From assembly GCA_964518955.1 (NCBI GenBank), contig CAZFHS010000002.1, positions 62,001-126,000 on the forward strand: a DNA stretch of 64,000 bases, written 5' to 3'. Shown here piece by piece: positions 53,101 to 60,830 of the stretch; within the stretch, counting starts at the first letter, position 1; each line of letters begins with the position of its first letter. The notes beneath the pieces are model-generated. The model did no database searches and was not told the origin of the DNA. It worked only from the letters and a program-made list of their open reading frames with translations. The stretch comes from JBDGYW01 sp964518955 (GTDB lineage: Bacteria; Gemmatimonadota; Gemmatimonadetes; Gemmatimonadales; GWC2-71-9). A program made the translations under genes and the position numbers.

Positions 53101-53637
53101 TCTTTCGGTACTGCTACGGCGCTCCCGGTACACGCCGATGCCTGCGGCATCCTCGAAGAGCGAACGACGTTCGTCGGGTCGGTCCGATAGCAGCCTGTCT
53201 ATCATCTGGGCTTCAATCACTACTCCCACATCGCTCGCGAGGCCCGTGCCCTGGAGCAGGTCGTGGAGGTCCTTGAGCCGTACCAGCTTGCCGTTGACCA
53301 GGTAGTCGCTCTGCCCCCCGCGGGAGAGACGGCGCGATACTACCACCTCGTCGTACGCGATTGGCAGCGTATCGTCGCTGTTATCGAGTACCAGGGATAC
53401 TTCTGAGATGTTGATTGGGCGTCTCTTGGCGGAACCTTGGAAGATTACCTCTTCCATACGGGCCCCTCGAAGCAGGCGAACTCGTTGCTCGCCCAAAACC
53501 CAGCGTACCGCGTCGGAGATGTTGGACTTTCCACACCCGTTTGGGCCGACGATGCCGGTGACACCATCCTCGAACGGAAGTCGAAGAGTGTCCGCGAATG
53601 ACTTGAAACCCGACAATTCCAACCGGGTGAGCTTCAT
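50164..53637 (-). CDS. smc: Chromosome segregation protein SMC
   Basis: A 1,157-residue condensin ATPase that folds and segregates the chromosome with ScpA/ScpB. Walker A Gly-Pro-Asn-Gly-Cys-Gly-Lys-Ser is at 31-38. Two long coiled coils flank a hinge near 520-650. The C-terminal head has signature Leu-Ser-Ser-Gly-Glu-Arg-Ala-Leu and Walker B Cys-Leu-Leu-Asp-Glu-Val-Asp-Ala-Pro-Leu-Asp-Asp. The length is normal. The ATG overlaps the stop of the SPOR gene (ATGA). scpA and scpB are not in the window. Confidence 0.97.
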   Translation of the reverse strand: MKLTRLELSGFKSFADTLRLPFEDGVTGIVGPNGCGKSNISDAVRWVLGEQRVRLLRGARMEEVIFQGSAKRRPINISEVSLVLDNSDDTLPIAYDEVVVSRRLSRGGQSDYLVNGKLVRLKDLHDLLQGTGLASDVGVVIEAQMIDRLLSDRPDERRSLFEDAAGIGVYRERRSSTERRLERTQEDLQRLDDLISEVQTQVRSLSRQRGKAERHTQFANERFAVVLTLARRELARFDDEESGYRNRHATLSIQIPEKRQELEELEQAREGFAQARANAEASRNELERRLSETRVEVERLEGDVNVAAEQLKNASSRKARALEERQQTNEGAARATRERDAAAAERVAAKSARESVQVELGLRSATEGDVRDRLANQRNVVHETEGARLREVEAQRANAGEISALEKELEDIQTQLKDASSRREEAGVELDTARGRLNESLKVREQSQQGEQRATSTLERARHDLVAAREREAAVLVERRSAEEQIAQMKARQEALKELERSREGLAPAARALLLAKEKFGDGAVLGPLSDFVTPSRAEAGQAERMLASWLNAVLVRDENVVADIVRWHSEAQPGPLALLPVSPGPLPTVGDAGMPDFAVEKPASDWVRALLAGMHFDDAPGNPVRQSNGAIYLSNADASGPLSRKAELVQLVDDRNKAENLLESLNRTAATCADEHASAERALEKAVTDAENARSALRDAQNTHDDAARTVHRCEQEKSEADETFLRLTERQDECSKRHGQLESDLKRAEAEYARLGTVLDTQATILSDLEEAQEAARERLVHWQVEEAQVSAREKAATERESRAAEELGRAKQTVAALDREMEEIESDTEKLSKQRDSWLDGLAERRVTIEQIEAAVREAIESEQKAESDVAAGDTKLAEARTEIESLSEEAHSIELALTESTGRRRAMIERTEAEFHKPLSELLEEAPAVEEETEELEEEAERLARTLEAMGPINPLAVHEHAEETKRLTFLQEQRQDLVEARKTMLRALAEIDATARALFVEMFEQIQENFSSVFNTLFDGGECDVRLLEESDPLLSPIEIFAAPRGKRTQRIHLLSSGERALVALSLLFAIYLTKPAPFCLLDEVDAPLDDANVTRFVRLLDEFKDETQFIVITHNPRTMQVADAVYGVTMQEPGVSTIVGVRLGRQQAAAS

Positions 53638-54962
53638 CGTGCGATTCCTACCCTTGTTACAAGGACCTTTGAGAGGCCGCGCCCCGCTTCCGGAATCACC
53701 GAATCGGCCAATTCGGTTTGGTCGGGCGACTCGAAAGCTCCGACGAGCACCTGCACTGACCCGTCGGGCATCGAGACAATGTACGCGGGGATACCGATTT
53801 CACGAAGTCCCTCAGCCGCCCTTTGTCCGGACAGGGAATCAGGGCGTGTTGCCAGGAGGTACGCATAGGGAGTGTTTGCGAGCACCCCCCGCACCGACCC
53901 GATGATCCCGTCCGCACGCAGCCTGCTGCGCAATTCGCGAGCGGCGGTCTGGTCGGGTACGGCGCCTACAAAGACCCGGTACCAGGCACGTGCGGAATCC
54001 CGGGGGACTGCCGAAATTGTGGCGGAGACGCCTGCCCCCGTCAGTTCGGCGAAATGTCCAAACGCCTCGCTCAGCTGCGACCACGCCGCGACCTGTATAG
54101 AATAGGCCAGAGTATCTACCGGGCCTGCCGGAGTAGGTACAACCGGCAAGCTCTCTTCATCCTGCGGCTCGGTATCGGGTGCGGATTCGAGTCGGGTATC
54201 GGCTGTATCGACTGGCGCGACCGGAGCTTCCATGGCATCCTGCGGTGAATCACGACCGCTCATGACCAGAATGGCACCGGCTACCGCAGCTGTGCCTGCA
54301 ACGCTGACAACGATGAGCAGGAGCCTTCTCCAATCCATTTCGATTCTGCTTCCTGGGCCGGTGCCAGGGCTCTGCTCCGACGGGATCACCTCAGGTTGAT
54401 CTTTGATGACGCACACCGTCATTCCGCGATCAATTGCGGAGCGGATTTGTGGCTCCTGCGGCCCCGAAGGGCCGAAACCGGTCGGGGATACAGCGAGGAT
54501 CAAATCAGGTTCCAGCGAAAGCAAGTCTAGCGACGCCGTTGGAAGGAATAGCACCAAGACTGCTTCTTCTTTGGAAAATCCCCTGGAAAGGCGCTGCCAT
54601 CGCTTGTTGGTCAACACACCCTCTGTGTCGGCTGAGGGTGTGCCGACCCCGATGAAGTGCAAGTTTGGATTTTCGTCTTGCGATGCCACGTGCTGAAGTG
54701 AGGCGCCGAACAGAAACGCGTCCACGATGCCCGTGTCCTGCGGGTCGTACGCCAGAGCCTGTAGCCTTGGATCGTCGACGTACAGATCGATTAGAGCCGT
54801 TCTGCGGCCGGTCGCAGCGGCTGCACGTGCAATGCTCCACGCAGCTGAAGAGGCCCAATCGGAGTCCCCGCCGGTAGGAGTTACTGCGATTACGGATCGG
54901 TCGGCAAAAAGGCTTTCGGCAATTTCCTGAATTTCGGGAAGTGTGTACTCCTGAACATTCAT
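53634..54962 (-). CDS. Membrane protein: ParA/CpsD-like pseudo-NTPase, TM helix and two SPOR domains
   Basis: A 442-residue single-pass protein. Residues 20-190 follow the ParA/MinD/CpsD fold: a strand, a loop Thr-Pro-Thr-Gly-Gly-Asp-Ser-Asp-Trp-Ala (28-37) where the P-loop should be, a helix, then Thr-Ala-Leu-Ile-Asp-Leu-Tyr-Val-Asp-Asp-Pro-Arg-Leu. The nucleotide-binding Gly-Lys-Thr is missing, so ATP binding is doubtful. A membrane helix spans about 214-234, followed by a Pro/Asp/Glu linker and two SPOR domains (about 286-355 and 365-440). SPOR domains bind denuded septal glycans. It is placed directly before smc and after another SPOR protein, which suggests a septum-to-nucleoid link. Confidence 0.8.
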   Translation of the reverse strand: MNVQEYTLPEIQEIAESLFADRSVIAVTPTGGDSDWASSAAWSIARAAAATGRRTALIDLYVDDPRLQALAYDPQDTGIVDAFLFGASLQHVASQDENPNLHFIGVGTPSADTEGVLTNKRWQRLSRGFSKEEAVLVLFLPTASLDLLSLEPDLILAVSPTGFGPSGPQEPQIRSAIDRGMTVCVIKDQPEVIPSEQSPGTGPGSRIEMDWRRLLLIVVSVAGTAAVAGAILVMSGRDSPQDAMEAPVAPVDTADTRLESAPDTEPQDEESLPVVPTPAGPVDTLAYSIQVAAWSQLSEAFGHFAELTGAGVSATISAVPRDSARAWYRVFVGAVPDQTAARELRSRLRADGIIGSVRGVLANTPYAYLLATRPDSLSGQRAAEGLREIGIPAYIVSMPDGSVQVLVGAFESPDQTELADSVIPEAGRGLSKVLVTRVGIAR

Positions 54963-56398
54963 GGAATGGAACGTTCGATTTCGCGTATGAAGAAGGGCCG
55001 CCCCAACCTTCTAGCGCTCGACTCTGCTTCCTCTCTGGTTGAGTAGGGTCCCATCACGACGCGATAGAGTTCATCGGTCGAGTCCGCGGGCAGGACAGTC
55101 GCCGGCATCCCCGCGCGACTGAGTTCGTCGGCGAGGGCTTGAGCCCAGGCTGCGTTTCTAGAACTGCTGATTTGAACGAAGATACTTCTGTCTGTTTCCC
55201 GCTCCGACTGCGTGCTGTCCCGGGCCAACTCCAGTGCAGGCCGGCGAGGGTCCCACTGGGCAACCATCCAGAGGTCGTCACCGTCTGCGCTGCCAACTCC
55301 AGCCTCAGCGAAATCATCGCCTGCGTGAGCTACCAGAGCACCGGCACGGCGCATCAGTATGGTACCATCCGTCGCTATTGCAGGCAGGTCGGCTTCCCAC
55401 GAACCTGTCAACGAGGCTGCTACCGCCAATTCAGAGAGATCCACGACCCATATGATCCCTTCATCTTCTGAGTAGGCCAGCATCCTGCGTCCCAGAGGCC
55501 CGACTCGCATCGCCGAGATCCTGCCGGGCATGCTAAGCGAATCGCCGACCATGTTTTGGAACCGATCTATGACCACCAGGTTTTGTTCGCCGGACGCCAC
55601 GTAGATTTGGTGCCCGGAGGTAGAAAAAGTCGCCAAACGCGGCCGCGGCGTTATTGCGACAAATCGATGGCTTTCAGGATCAGTGGGGTCGATAGTGACA
55701 ACGCCGGAGTCGACTACTACCGCCACAAGTCGAGCCCAATTCGAAACGGCCAATTCACCATTCGGGAGTTCGTGCCGAATTGGATCCTGTCCGCGCGCTA
55801 GCAGGACGAGTTCACGCGATGTGTCAGTCTCGAGCAACGTGAGCAGCTTTCCGCGTGCGGCTCCCCAGACGCCCAGGGCAGGGAATTGCAGCGTGTCGGC
55901 CCATATTTCGGTGGTGCGATGCTCGACTTCCCCGACGGTTCCATCAGGTCGGAACACGTATGCGGTACCTGTCGGCCCTATTGCGGCGGTGGTAACGCTC
56001 GTGTCAATAGTGCGTGCGCGCCCGGCCACTAGGTCGAGGGCGATTAAGTCGAGAGCCGTGTCGTCTTCCCGCTCGGCAAGTGCGTAGATGAGGTCATCGT
56101 CGCTGACGAAGCCGACCATCTGTACGGCGCGGCGCCTTCCCAATTCAAATCTCCAAGTAACCTCTTCGAGGTTTGGAAGACGATAGAGCCGTGCCAGGCC
56201 GCCTGACGCAGGGAACCGGAAGGCCACCGCGGCTCCGGCCGTCATGGAGTGGCTCGCCGCCGCAAACGCCTCCTGTACCGGGTTCGGATCGGAATTGTCA
56301 TCGCAGGCCATAAGGCCAGTGCAGAGCAGTATCACGGCGATGTGGAGTCTCACGCGCGGCAAGCTAGAGCAGTGAGCGGAGAGCGGCAAGGGGCACAT
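54959..56398 (-). CDS. Propeller lipoprotein with C-terminal SPOR domain
   Basis: A 479-residue lipoprotein. The N-terminal signal ends in the lipobox Gly-Leu-Met-Ala-Cys, the middle (about 60-400) is a WD40/YVTN-like propeller, and the last 75 residues form a SPOR domain (Ile-Phe-Val-Gln-Ile-Ser-Ser, Tyr-Arg-Val-Val-Met-Gly-Pro-Tyr-Ser-Thr). ATG 56398 overlaps the rsfS stop (TGATG) and has GGAG ten bases upstream. GTG 56353 gives a tidier 17-residue signal and is a real alternative. The upstream frame to 56530 is rsfS shadow. It probably anchors at division-site peptidoglycan. Confidence 0.85.
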   Translation of the reverse strand: MCPLPLSAHCSSLPRVRLHIAVILLCTGLMACDDNSDPNPVQEAFAAASHSMTAGAAVAFRFPASGGLARLYRLPNLEEVTWRFELGRRRAVQMVGFVSDDDLIYALAEREDDTALDLIALDLVAGRARTIDTSVTTAAIGPTGTAYVFRPDGTVGEVEHRTTEIWADTLQFPALGVWGAARGKLLTLLETDTSRELVLLARGQDPIRHELPNGELAVSNWARLVAVVVDSGVVTIDPTDPESHRFVAITPRPRLATFSTSGHQIYVASGEQNLVVIDRFQNMVGDSLSMPGRISAMRVGPLGRRMLAYSEDEGIIWVVDLSELAVAASLTGSWEADLPAIATDGTILMRRAGALVAHAGDDFAEAGVGSADGDDLWMVAQWDPRRPALELARDSTQSERETDRSIFVQISSSRNAAWAQALADELSRAGMPATVLPADSTDELYRVVMGPYSTREEAESSARRLGRPFFIREIERSIP

Positions 56399-56751
56399 CA
56401 GGCAGGGTCTCCGTCCAGATTCAGCGGAATGGATGGCGCATCGACCCAAAGTCGTTCCAGCTGATAGAACTCGCGCAAACTCGGGTGAAATACATGCACC
56501 ACAAAATCGAAGTAATCGAGCAAAGCCCACCTTCCAGCATTCACTCCCTCCGCATGGTGAGTCATGCGATCGACCTTTCTCAGCGCCTCAATGACGCGCT
56601 CAGTCAAGGCGCGAACGTGCGTGTCCGATGTGCCCGATGCCAGCACGAAGTAGTCGGTGGCATCGCTCAGCCCACGGAGATCCAGAATCAGGAGATCAAC
56701 CGCTTTGTGGTTGTCGAGAGTCGCTGCCGCGACATGAAGGTCGCGGAGCAC
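56398..56751 (-). CDS. rsfS: Ribosome silencing factor RsfS
   Basis: A 117-residue protein that binds L14 and blocks subunit joining in starvation. Family motifs are Thr-Asp-Tyr-Phe-Val-Leu-Ala-Ser-Gly-Thr-Ser (near 32-42), Gly-Arg-Trp-Ala-Leu-Leu-Asp-Tyr-Phe-Asp-Phe-Val-Val-His-Val-Phe and Tyr-Gln-Leu-Glu-Arg-Leu-Trp. GTG start. It lies 66 bases after the FakA/DegV fusion gene. Confidence 0.96.
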   Translation of the reverse strand: MLRDLHVAAATLDNHKAVDLLILDLRGLSDATDYFVLASGTSDTHVRALTERVIEALRKVDRMTHHAEGVNAGRWALLDYFDFVVHVFHPSLREFYQLERLWVDAPSIPLNLDGDPA

Positions 56752-56817
56752 GTTCGAAGTGTCGGGAGCTTGGCTGGTAGACTGCGTGGAAGTAGATCCC
56801 TTTGGCTCGAGAGGTGC

Positions 56818-58626
56818 TCAATCCTCTACTTGGTAAAAAACGCCCCATGCTCCGGGGCCGACGTGAACACCAATTGCCGATGTTACGTCTTCAATGAAAC
56901 AGCTTCGCGGTGCATAGCGCGCAACGAGCTCGGTCTTCACCGAGTCTGCGATTTCCTTGGCTCCCGCATGCGCCACGCCCATCCGCAGCTTATCTGGACG
57001 AGGAGTTAGTCGGCGATCGACGTGCTCGAGAATGCGCGGTAACAGGGCATCCCTGCCGCGTACGCGGTCGAGGGGAGCTATCCGTCCGTCCTGGCATACC
57101 TCGAGGATGGGTTTGATGTCGAGTAGCCCGCCCAGCCATGCTCTGCCGCGACTGACTCGGCCGGACCTCAGGAGGTTGTCGAATACATCCACCGTAAACA
57201 AACCGCCCGACTGGTCGCGAACGCGGTCTAATTCTGGGACGATGTCGCTCGCTGGCCATCCAGCTTCGGCAAGTTCGGCAGCTCGAAGAGCGAGTAACCC
57301 CAGTCCAAAAGATGCAGCACGGGAATCCACTATTGTGATTCCCTCGAGTTCGGTCGCTTGCATGGCCGCGCTAGCCGATGCGAGTGTCCCGGACAACGCT
57401 CCAGCGATGAAAATGCCGATGACCTCGGATGCGTTCGACCGCGCGTCCTGGAAAGCTCTAGCGAACGCCCCCGGTGTGGGCTGGGACGTAGTGAACACTC
57501 CGTCGGTCTCACGCATCCGGTCGTATAGCTCAGTACCTCTGATATCGATACGGTCTTGGTATGTCTTTGAATCGCCGATAACCTGAAGAGGAACCAAGAT
57601 CATCCCGTGTTTGTCGATGATCTCATCTGACAGATCGCAAGAGGAATCGACCACGATCGCAACGGCCCGAGTGTTTTCCACCAATTCCCGGTGTTGCTCC
57701 CGCATGTCCTCGGCCTTGGTCGATTCGACGGTTCCCCATTCGCCCGCCAATGCGAAAACCTCATCGGGTACATCAGTGTGGATGTGAATCCGCAAAAGGT
57801 CATCGGCGGCGAGAACGACCAAAGAACCGCCAAAACCCCTCATTCGAGATCGCACCTCGGTACTGGACGGGAAATTCGAGCCGTTTACCAAGACCTCCGT
57901 GCAGAATTGATAGTCGTTTTCGGGGGCCGCATCTGATAGTGCCGCTGCGTTGCGAGAATCGTACGACGGCAAAACCGAAGCCTCGAGGATGGGGTCTCCG
58001 TGGATGAGCCGAACGATTCCCTCCAACATCCGCACAAACGCTTTCGCTCCCGCGTCGACTACGCCAGCTTCTTTCAGGACAGCAAGCAATTCCGGAGTTT
58101 GCTGTAGAACAGTGTTAGCGTGATTCAAAACTCGAGTCATCAGTTCCACGAAGTTTTCTGACTCGCTGGCCGCTCTCTCTGCCTCGTCGGCGGCTTCGCG
58201 CGCAACCGTGAGGATCGTGCCCTCAACCGGCTCATCCAATGACTCGTGAAGACGCACGGCACCGCGCCGTATGGCTCGCGCCACATCGCTGGCGGTGGCG
58301 GTCTCCATATTCCCCATCGTGTCACGAAACCCGAGTAGAAACTGAGACAGGAGCATTCCGGAATTGCCATGCGCAGAAAACACGCATGTCTGCGCCATGG
58401 CCTTGGTGACCTGGGGAAGAGGAGCGGGCCCGAGTTTTCTCACCGCCTCGGCGACAGCTCGGAAAGTGGATGCGAAGTTGGTGCCGGTATCTCCGTCAGG
58501 AACGGGAAACACGTTGATTCGGTCGAGCTCCTCTCTGCCTGCGTCGACCCAGTCGGCCGCCGCCAACAGAGATGCCCTCAAGCGAGGACCGTCCAGGTAG
58601 GCAATCCCGACGGCAGCGTCGCTCAT
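56818..58626 (-). CDS. Fused DAK2 (FakA-like) and DegV (FakB-like) protein
   Basis: A 602-residue cytoplasmic fusion. The N-terminal half is a dihydroxyacetone-kinase L-type domain with Asp-Gly-Asp-Thr-Gly-Thr-Asn (44-50) and Ala-His-Gly-Asn-Ser-Gly-Met, as in fatty acid kinase FakA. The C-terminal half (about 308-602) is a DegV fatty-acid-binding domain, as in FakB, with Asp-Ser-Ser-Cys-Asp-Leu and Thr-Ser-Gln-Pro-Thr-Pro. In Staphylococcus these are separate subunits that make acyl-phosphate from exogenous fatty acids. The fusion would keep lipid donor and kinase together. The start abuts the rplI stop. Confidence 0.93.
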   Translation of the reverse strand: MSDAAVGIAYLDGPRLRASLLAAADWVDAGREELDRINVFPVPDGDTGTNFASTFRAVAEAVRKLGPAPLPQVTKAMAQTCVFSAHGNSGMLLSQFLLGFRDTMGNMETATASDVARAIRRGAVRLHESLDEPVEGTILTVAREAADEAERAASESENFVELMTRVLNHANTVLQQTPELLAVLKEAGVVDAGAKAFVRMLEGIVRLIHGDPILEASVLPSYDSRNAAALSDAAPENDYQFCTEVLVNGSNFPSSTEVRSRMRGFGGSLVVLAADDLLRIHIHTDVPDEVFALAGEWGTVESTKAEDMREQHRELVENTRAVAIVVDSSCDLSDEIIDKHGMILVPLQVIGDSKTYQDRIDIRGTELYDRMRETDGVFTTSQPTPGAFARAFQDARSNASEVIGIFIAGALSGTLASASAAMQATELEGITIVDSRAASFGLGLLALRAAELAEAGWPASDIVPELDRVRDQSGGLFTVDVFDNLLRSGRVSRGRAWLGGLLDIKPILEVCQDGRIAPLDRVRGRDALLPRILEHVDRRLTPRPDKLRMGVAHAGAKEIADSVKTELVARYAPRSCFIEDVTSAIGVHVGPGAWGVFYQVED

Positions 58627-59072
58627 TACTCTTCTTTGATAACCCAGACCCTGACTTCGGCGTTTACTTCATGATGTAAGCGGATCGGCACCTTGTAGAT
58701 GCCAATCATCTTGATCGGTTCTTCGAGATGGATGGTCCGCTTGTCAATCTGGTAACCGCGCTCAGCCAGCTGCTCCGCGATGTCGCCCGATGTGATGGAC
58801 CCGAAGAGCTTGTCGCCTTCACCCGCCTTGACGGTGAACTCAATCGACAGGCTGGCGAGTTTTTCAGCGAGTATCTCCGCGTCCGCCCGATCGGACTCGG
58901 CCTGCTGCGCACGCTTCACGGCTTCGGCATCAACCCGCTTCTTGTTTGCTTTGGTTGCTACGTACGCGAGACCACGCGGAATCAGGTAGTTGCGGCCGTA
59001 CCCGTTCTTGACCGTTACGATTTCTCCGGCGTGTCCTACATCCTTGACCGTTTGTCTCAGAATCACTTCCAT
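58626..59072 (-). CDS. rplI: 50S ribosomal protein bL9
   Basis: A 148-residue protein with the diagnostic N-terminal Met-Glu-Val-Ile-Leu, Asn-Gly-Tyr-Gly-Arg-Asn-Tyr-Leu-Ile-Pro-Arg-Gly-Leu-Ala and a C-terminal domain starting Leu-Phe-Gly-Ser-Ile-Thr. ATG 59072 is chosen over ATG 59078 because AGGTGG sits six bases before it. The second would touch the ribosome-binding site. Confidence 0.97.
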   Translation of the reverse strand: MEVILRQTVKDVGHAGEIVTVKNGYGRNYLIPRGLAYVATKANKKRVDAEAVKRAQQAESDRADAEILAEKLASLSIEFTVKAGEGDKLFGSITSGDIAEQLAERGYQIDKRTIHLEEPIKMIGIYKVPIRLHHEVNAEVRVWVIKEE

Positions 59073-59074
59073 GT

Positions 59075-60007
59075 TCATCCACCTGCTGGCGGTGTTCCCC
59101 ACCGCCTCCGAAGGTCGAATCTCGTATCGACGATTCCTAGAAGGATCGCCCCGATGAGGGCGAGCGGCAATAGAAGAAATGCCGTCGCCAGTGCAAGTAC
59201 AGTGGTGAGGCACCCACCTCCAAGAGCCAGAAACCCAACGGTTGCCACTGCTGCCCCGCGTAAAGCGAACAAACTGCCGAGCACCAAAAGCGCGTTCATT
59301 GCTCCCAATTTGGCTGCAGCGAGCTTCGGCACAAGTACCACCACCAACATGACGATCGCAGCCCACCCGAGGTGTTCCGTGAACGTAAAATCACGAAACC
59401 TCCCCGGCTCAATCCCCTTGGGGGTATGCGCAAGCTTATAGTATATCGCAGACGCTAGCGCCAATCCTGCCATGATCTGAAGTACCGTCAACGCCGGACC
59501 GTAGTCGGCCATGAACTGCACTAACGTCTTGCTGAACTCAGCCAGCTGCTGCGTGTCAATTGTGCCAGTACTGTCGATGCCCAAGGCAGCACTTGTAAAC
59601 ATCCGCATCGTGAAGCCAACGCGGTGCTCGGTCCACCAATGCATTTCCTGCCATGACCTGCCGAGTGCCCCCAACAGCAATATCAGGCCCAGGGTCGCTG
59701 CAATTGAGGCTGCCAATATACGGTGGCCCAGGGTTGCTCGGGTGAAGAATGTGATTGGCAGAAATGCGGCGACTGCCAGGACGATTCCCGCCCGCATCAC
59801 CTGGTCCGGCAAAACTCCCGGAAGCGTGAGCCACCAGAAGCAAACCCCGCCGGCAATGATTGTGGCAGCTGTCGCTCCGCCTCGAATGGGAGGTGACAGC
59901 AGGAGCAGGGCAACCAGCGCCACAAATCCCACCGGCGCGAACCAGAGCATAGCCGCGAAGGCCACCAATACGCTCGAATGCCTTCTCAGCCAGCCAGATT
60001 TATTCAC
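59075..60007 (-). CDS. DUF2232-type multi-pass membrane protein
   Basis: A 310-residue inner-membrane protein with seven to eight hydrophobic segments. It resembles the DUF2232/YybS family, often found near rplI and rpsR, and has no known function. GTG start. Three bases separate its 3' end from the rplI start. Its place between rpsR and rplI is the main evidence for identity, with the topology pattern second. Confidence 0.75.
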   Translation of the reverse strand: MNKSGWLRRHSSVLVAFAAMLWFAPVGFVALVALLLLSPPIRGGATAATIIAGGVCFWWLTLPGVLPDQVMRAGIVLAVAAFLPITFFTRATLGHRILAASIAATLGLILLLGALGRSWQEMHWWTEHRVGFTMRMFTSAALGIDSTGTIDTQQLAEFSKTLVQFMADYGPALTVLQIMAGLALASAIYYKLAHTPKGIEPGRFRDFTFTEHLGWAAIVMLVVVLVPKLAAAKLGAMNALLVLGSLFALRGAAVATVGFLALGGGCLTTVLALATAFLLLPLALIGAILLGIVDTRFDLRRRWGTPPAGG

Positions 60008-60049
60008 GAATCACCGCCCCCAGCGAGTCGCTCGGACGGTCGCACCACG

Positions 60050-60271
60050 CTACCTGCCGTGCCCCTTGATGAAGGGAAGCAGCGCGAGATGCCTCGCCCG
60101 CTTTATGGCGCGTGTGAGTTGGCGCTGATGACGTGCACACATCCCCGACAGCCGGCTTGGGAGGATCTTCCCTCGCTCGGTGATATATCGTGAAAGCGTG
60201 CGTTCATCTTTGTAATCAACGATGCGATTTCCCGATTCGCAGACAGGGCATGTTTTGCTTGGCCGTAACAT
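60050..60271 (-). CDS. rpsR: 30S ribosomal protein bS18
   Basis: A 73-residue protein with the family motifs Cys-Pro-Val-Cys, Ile-Val-Asp-Tyr-Lys-Asp, Leu-Ser-Arg-Tyr-Ile-Thr-Glu-Arg-Gly-Lys-Ile and Arg-Ala-Arg-His-Leu-Ala-Leu-Leu-Pro-Phe. ATG overlaps the rpsF stop (TAATG). No ssb gene lies between rpsF and rpsR, unlike many bacteria. Confidence 0.97.
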   Translation of the reverse strand: MLRPSKTCPVCESGNRIVDYKDERTLSRYITERGKILPSRLSGMCARHQRQLTRAIKRARHLALLPFIKGHGR

Positions 60272-60741
60272 TACTCGCCCCCTCCGTCAACCTCTGTTTT
60301 GGGCTCTTCGTCTTCATCGGCAGCGGGAGCTTCATCCACCTGGGGCGTGGGAGCATCCGCGCTCACCACTGGCTCGGCTGCTCCGGCCACGGCACCTGTA
60401 CCGGCTTCTTCTGTCGACTCGATTTGATCGGGTCGCGTTACTGATAGGCCCTCATTGATCACGACCAAATAGCGGAGCACGGTATCGTTCAGCTTGATGG
60501 CACGTTCGAATTCGCCAAGGAGCTCGGTCTCGGCTTCGAAGTGGGCCACCACGTAGTACCCGATTTCCTTATTCTGGATAGGGTAGGCAAGCGTGCGCTT
60601 TCCCCAGTGGGCGATACCTGTGATTGGTTCTGCTTGGTCGGAGCTTTTGAGAAGATCGTGGAACCGATCGAGGTGTTCATTCACCTCTGGCTCCTCTAGT
60701 GCACTGTCGAAAATGTACACGATTTCGTACTTCCGTTTCAT
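60271..60741 (-). CDS. rpsF: 30S ribosomal protein bS6
   Basis: A 156-residue protein. Residues 1-100 are the bS6 fold (Lys-Tyr-Glu-Ile-Val-Tyr-Ile, Trp-Gly-Lys-Arg-Thr-Leu-Ala-Tyr-Pro-Ile, Leu-Arg-Tyr-Leu-Val-Val). The last about 50 residues are an Ala/Glu/Pro/Asp-rich acidic tail, recalling, but unlike, the glutamylated tail of E. coli. ATG 60741 is chosen because the fold starts there. The longer frame overlaps pth. Confidence 0.96.
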   Translation of the reverse strand: MKRKYEIVYIFDSALEEPEVNEHLDRFHDLLKSSDQAEPITGIAHWGKRTLAYPIQNKEIGYYVVAHFEAETELLGEFERAIKLNDTVLRYLVVINEGLSVTRPDQIESTEEAGTGAVAGAAEPVVSADAPTPQVDEAPAADEDEEPKTEVDGGGE

Positions 60742-60830
60742 GACACCATCCTGTGGACAAAGTGACCCCGCTCGATTCGAACGAACGGAGTAGGTTGTTG
60801 TCGAACGTGAGAATGTAGCTAGCGCAAAGC

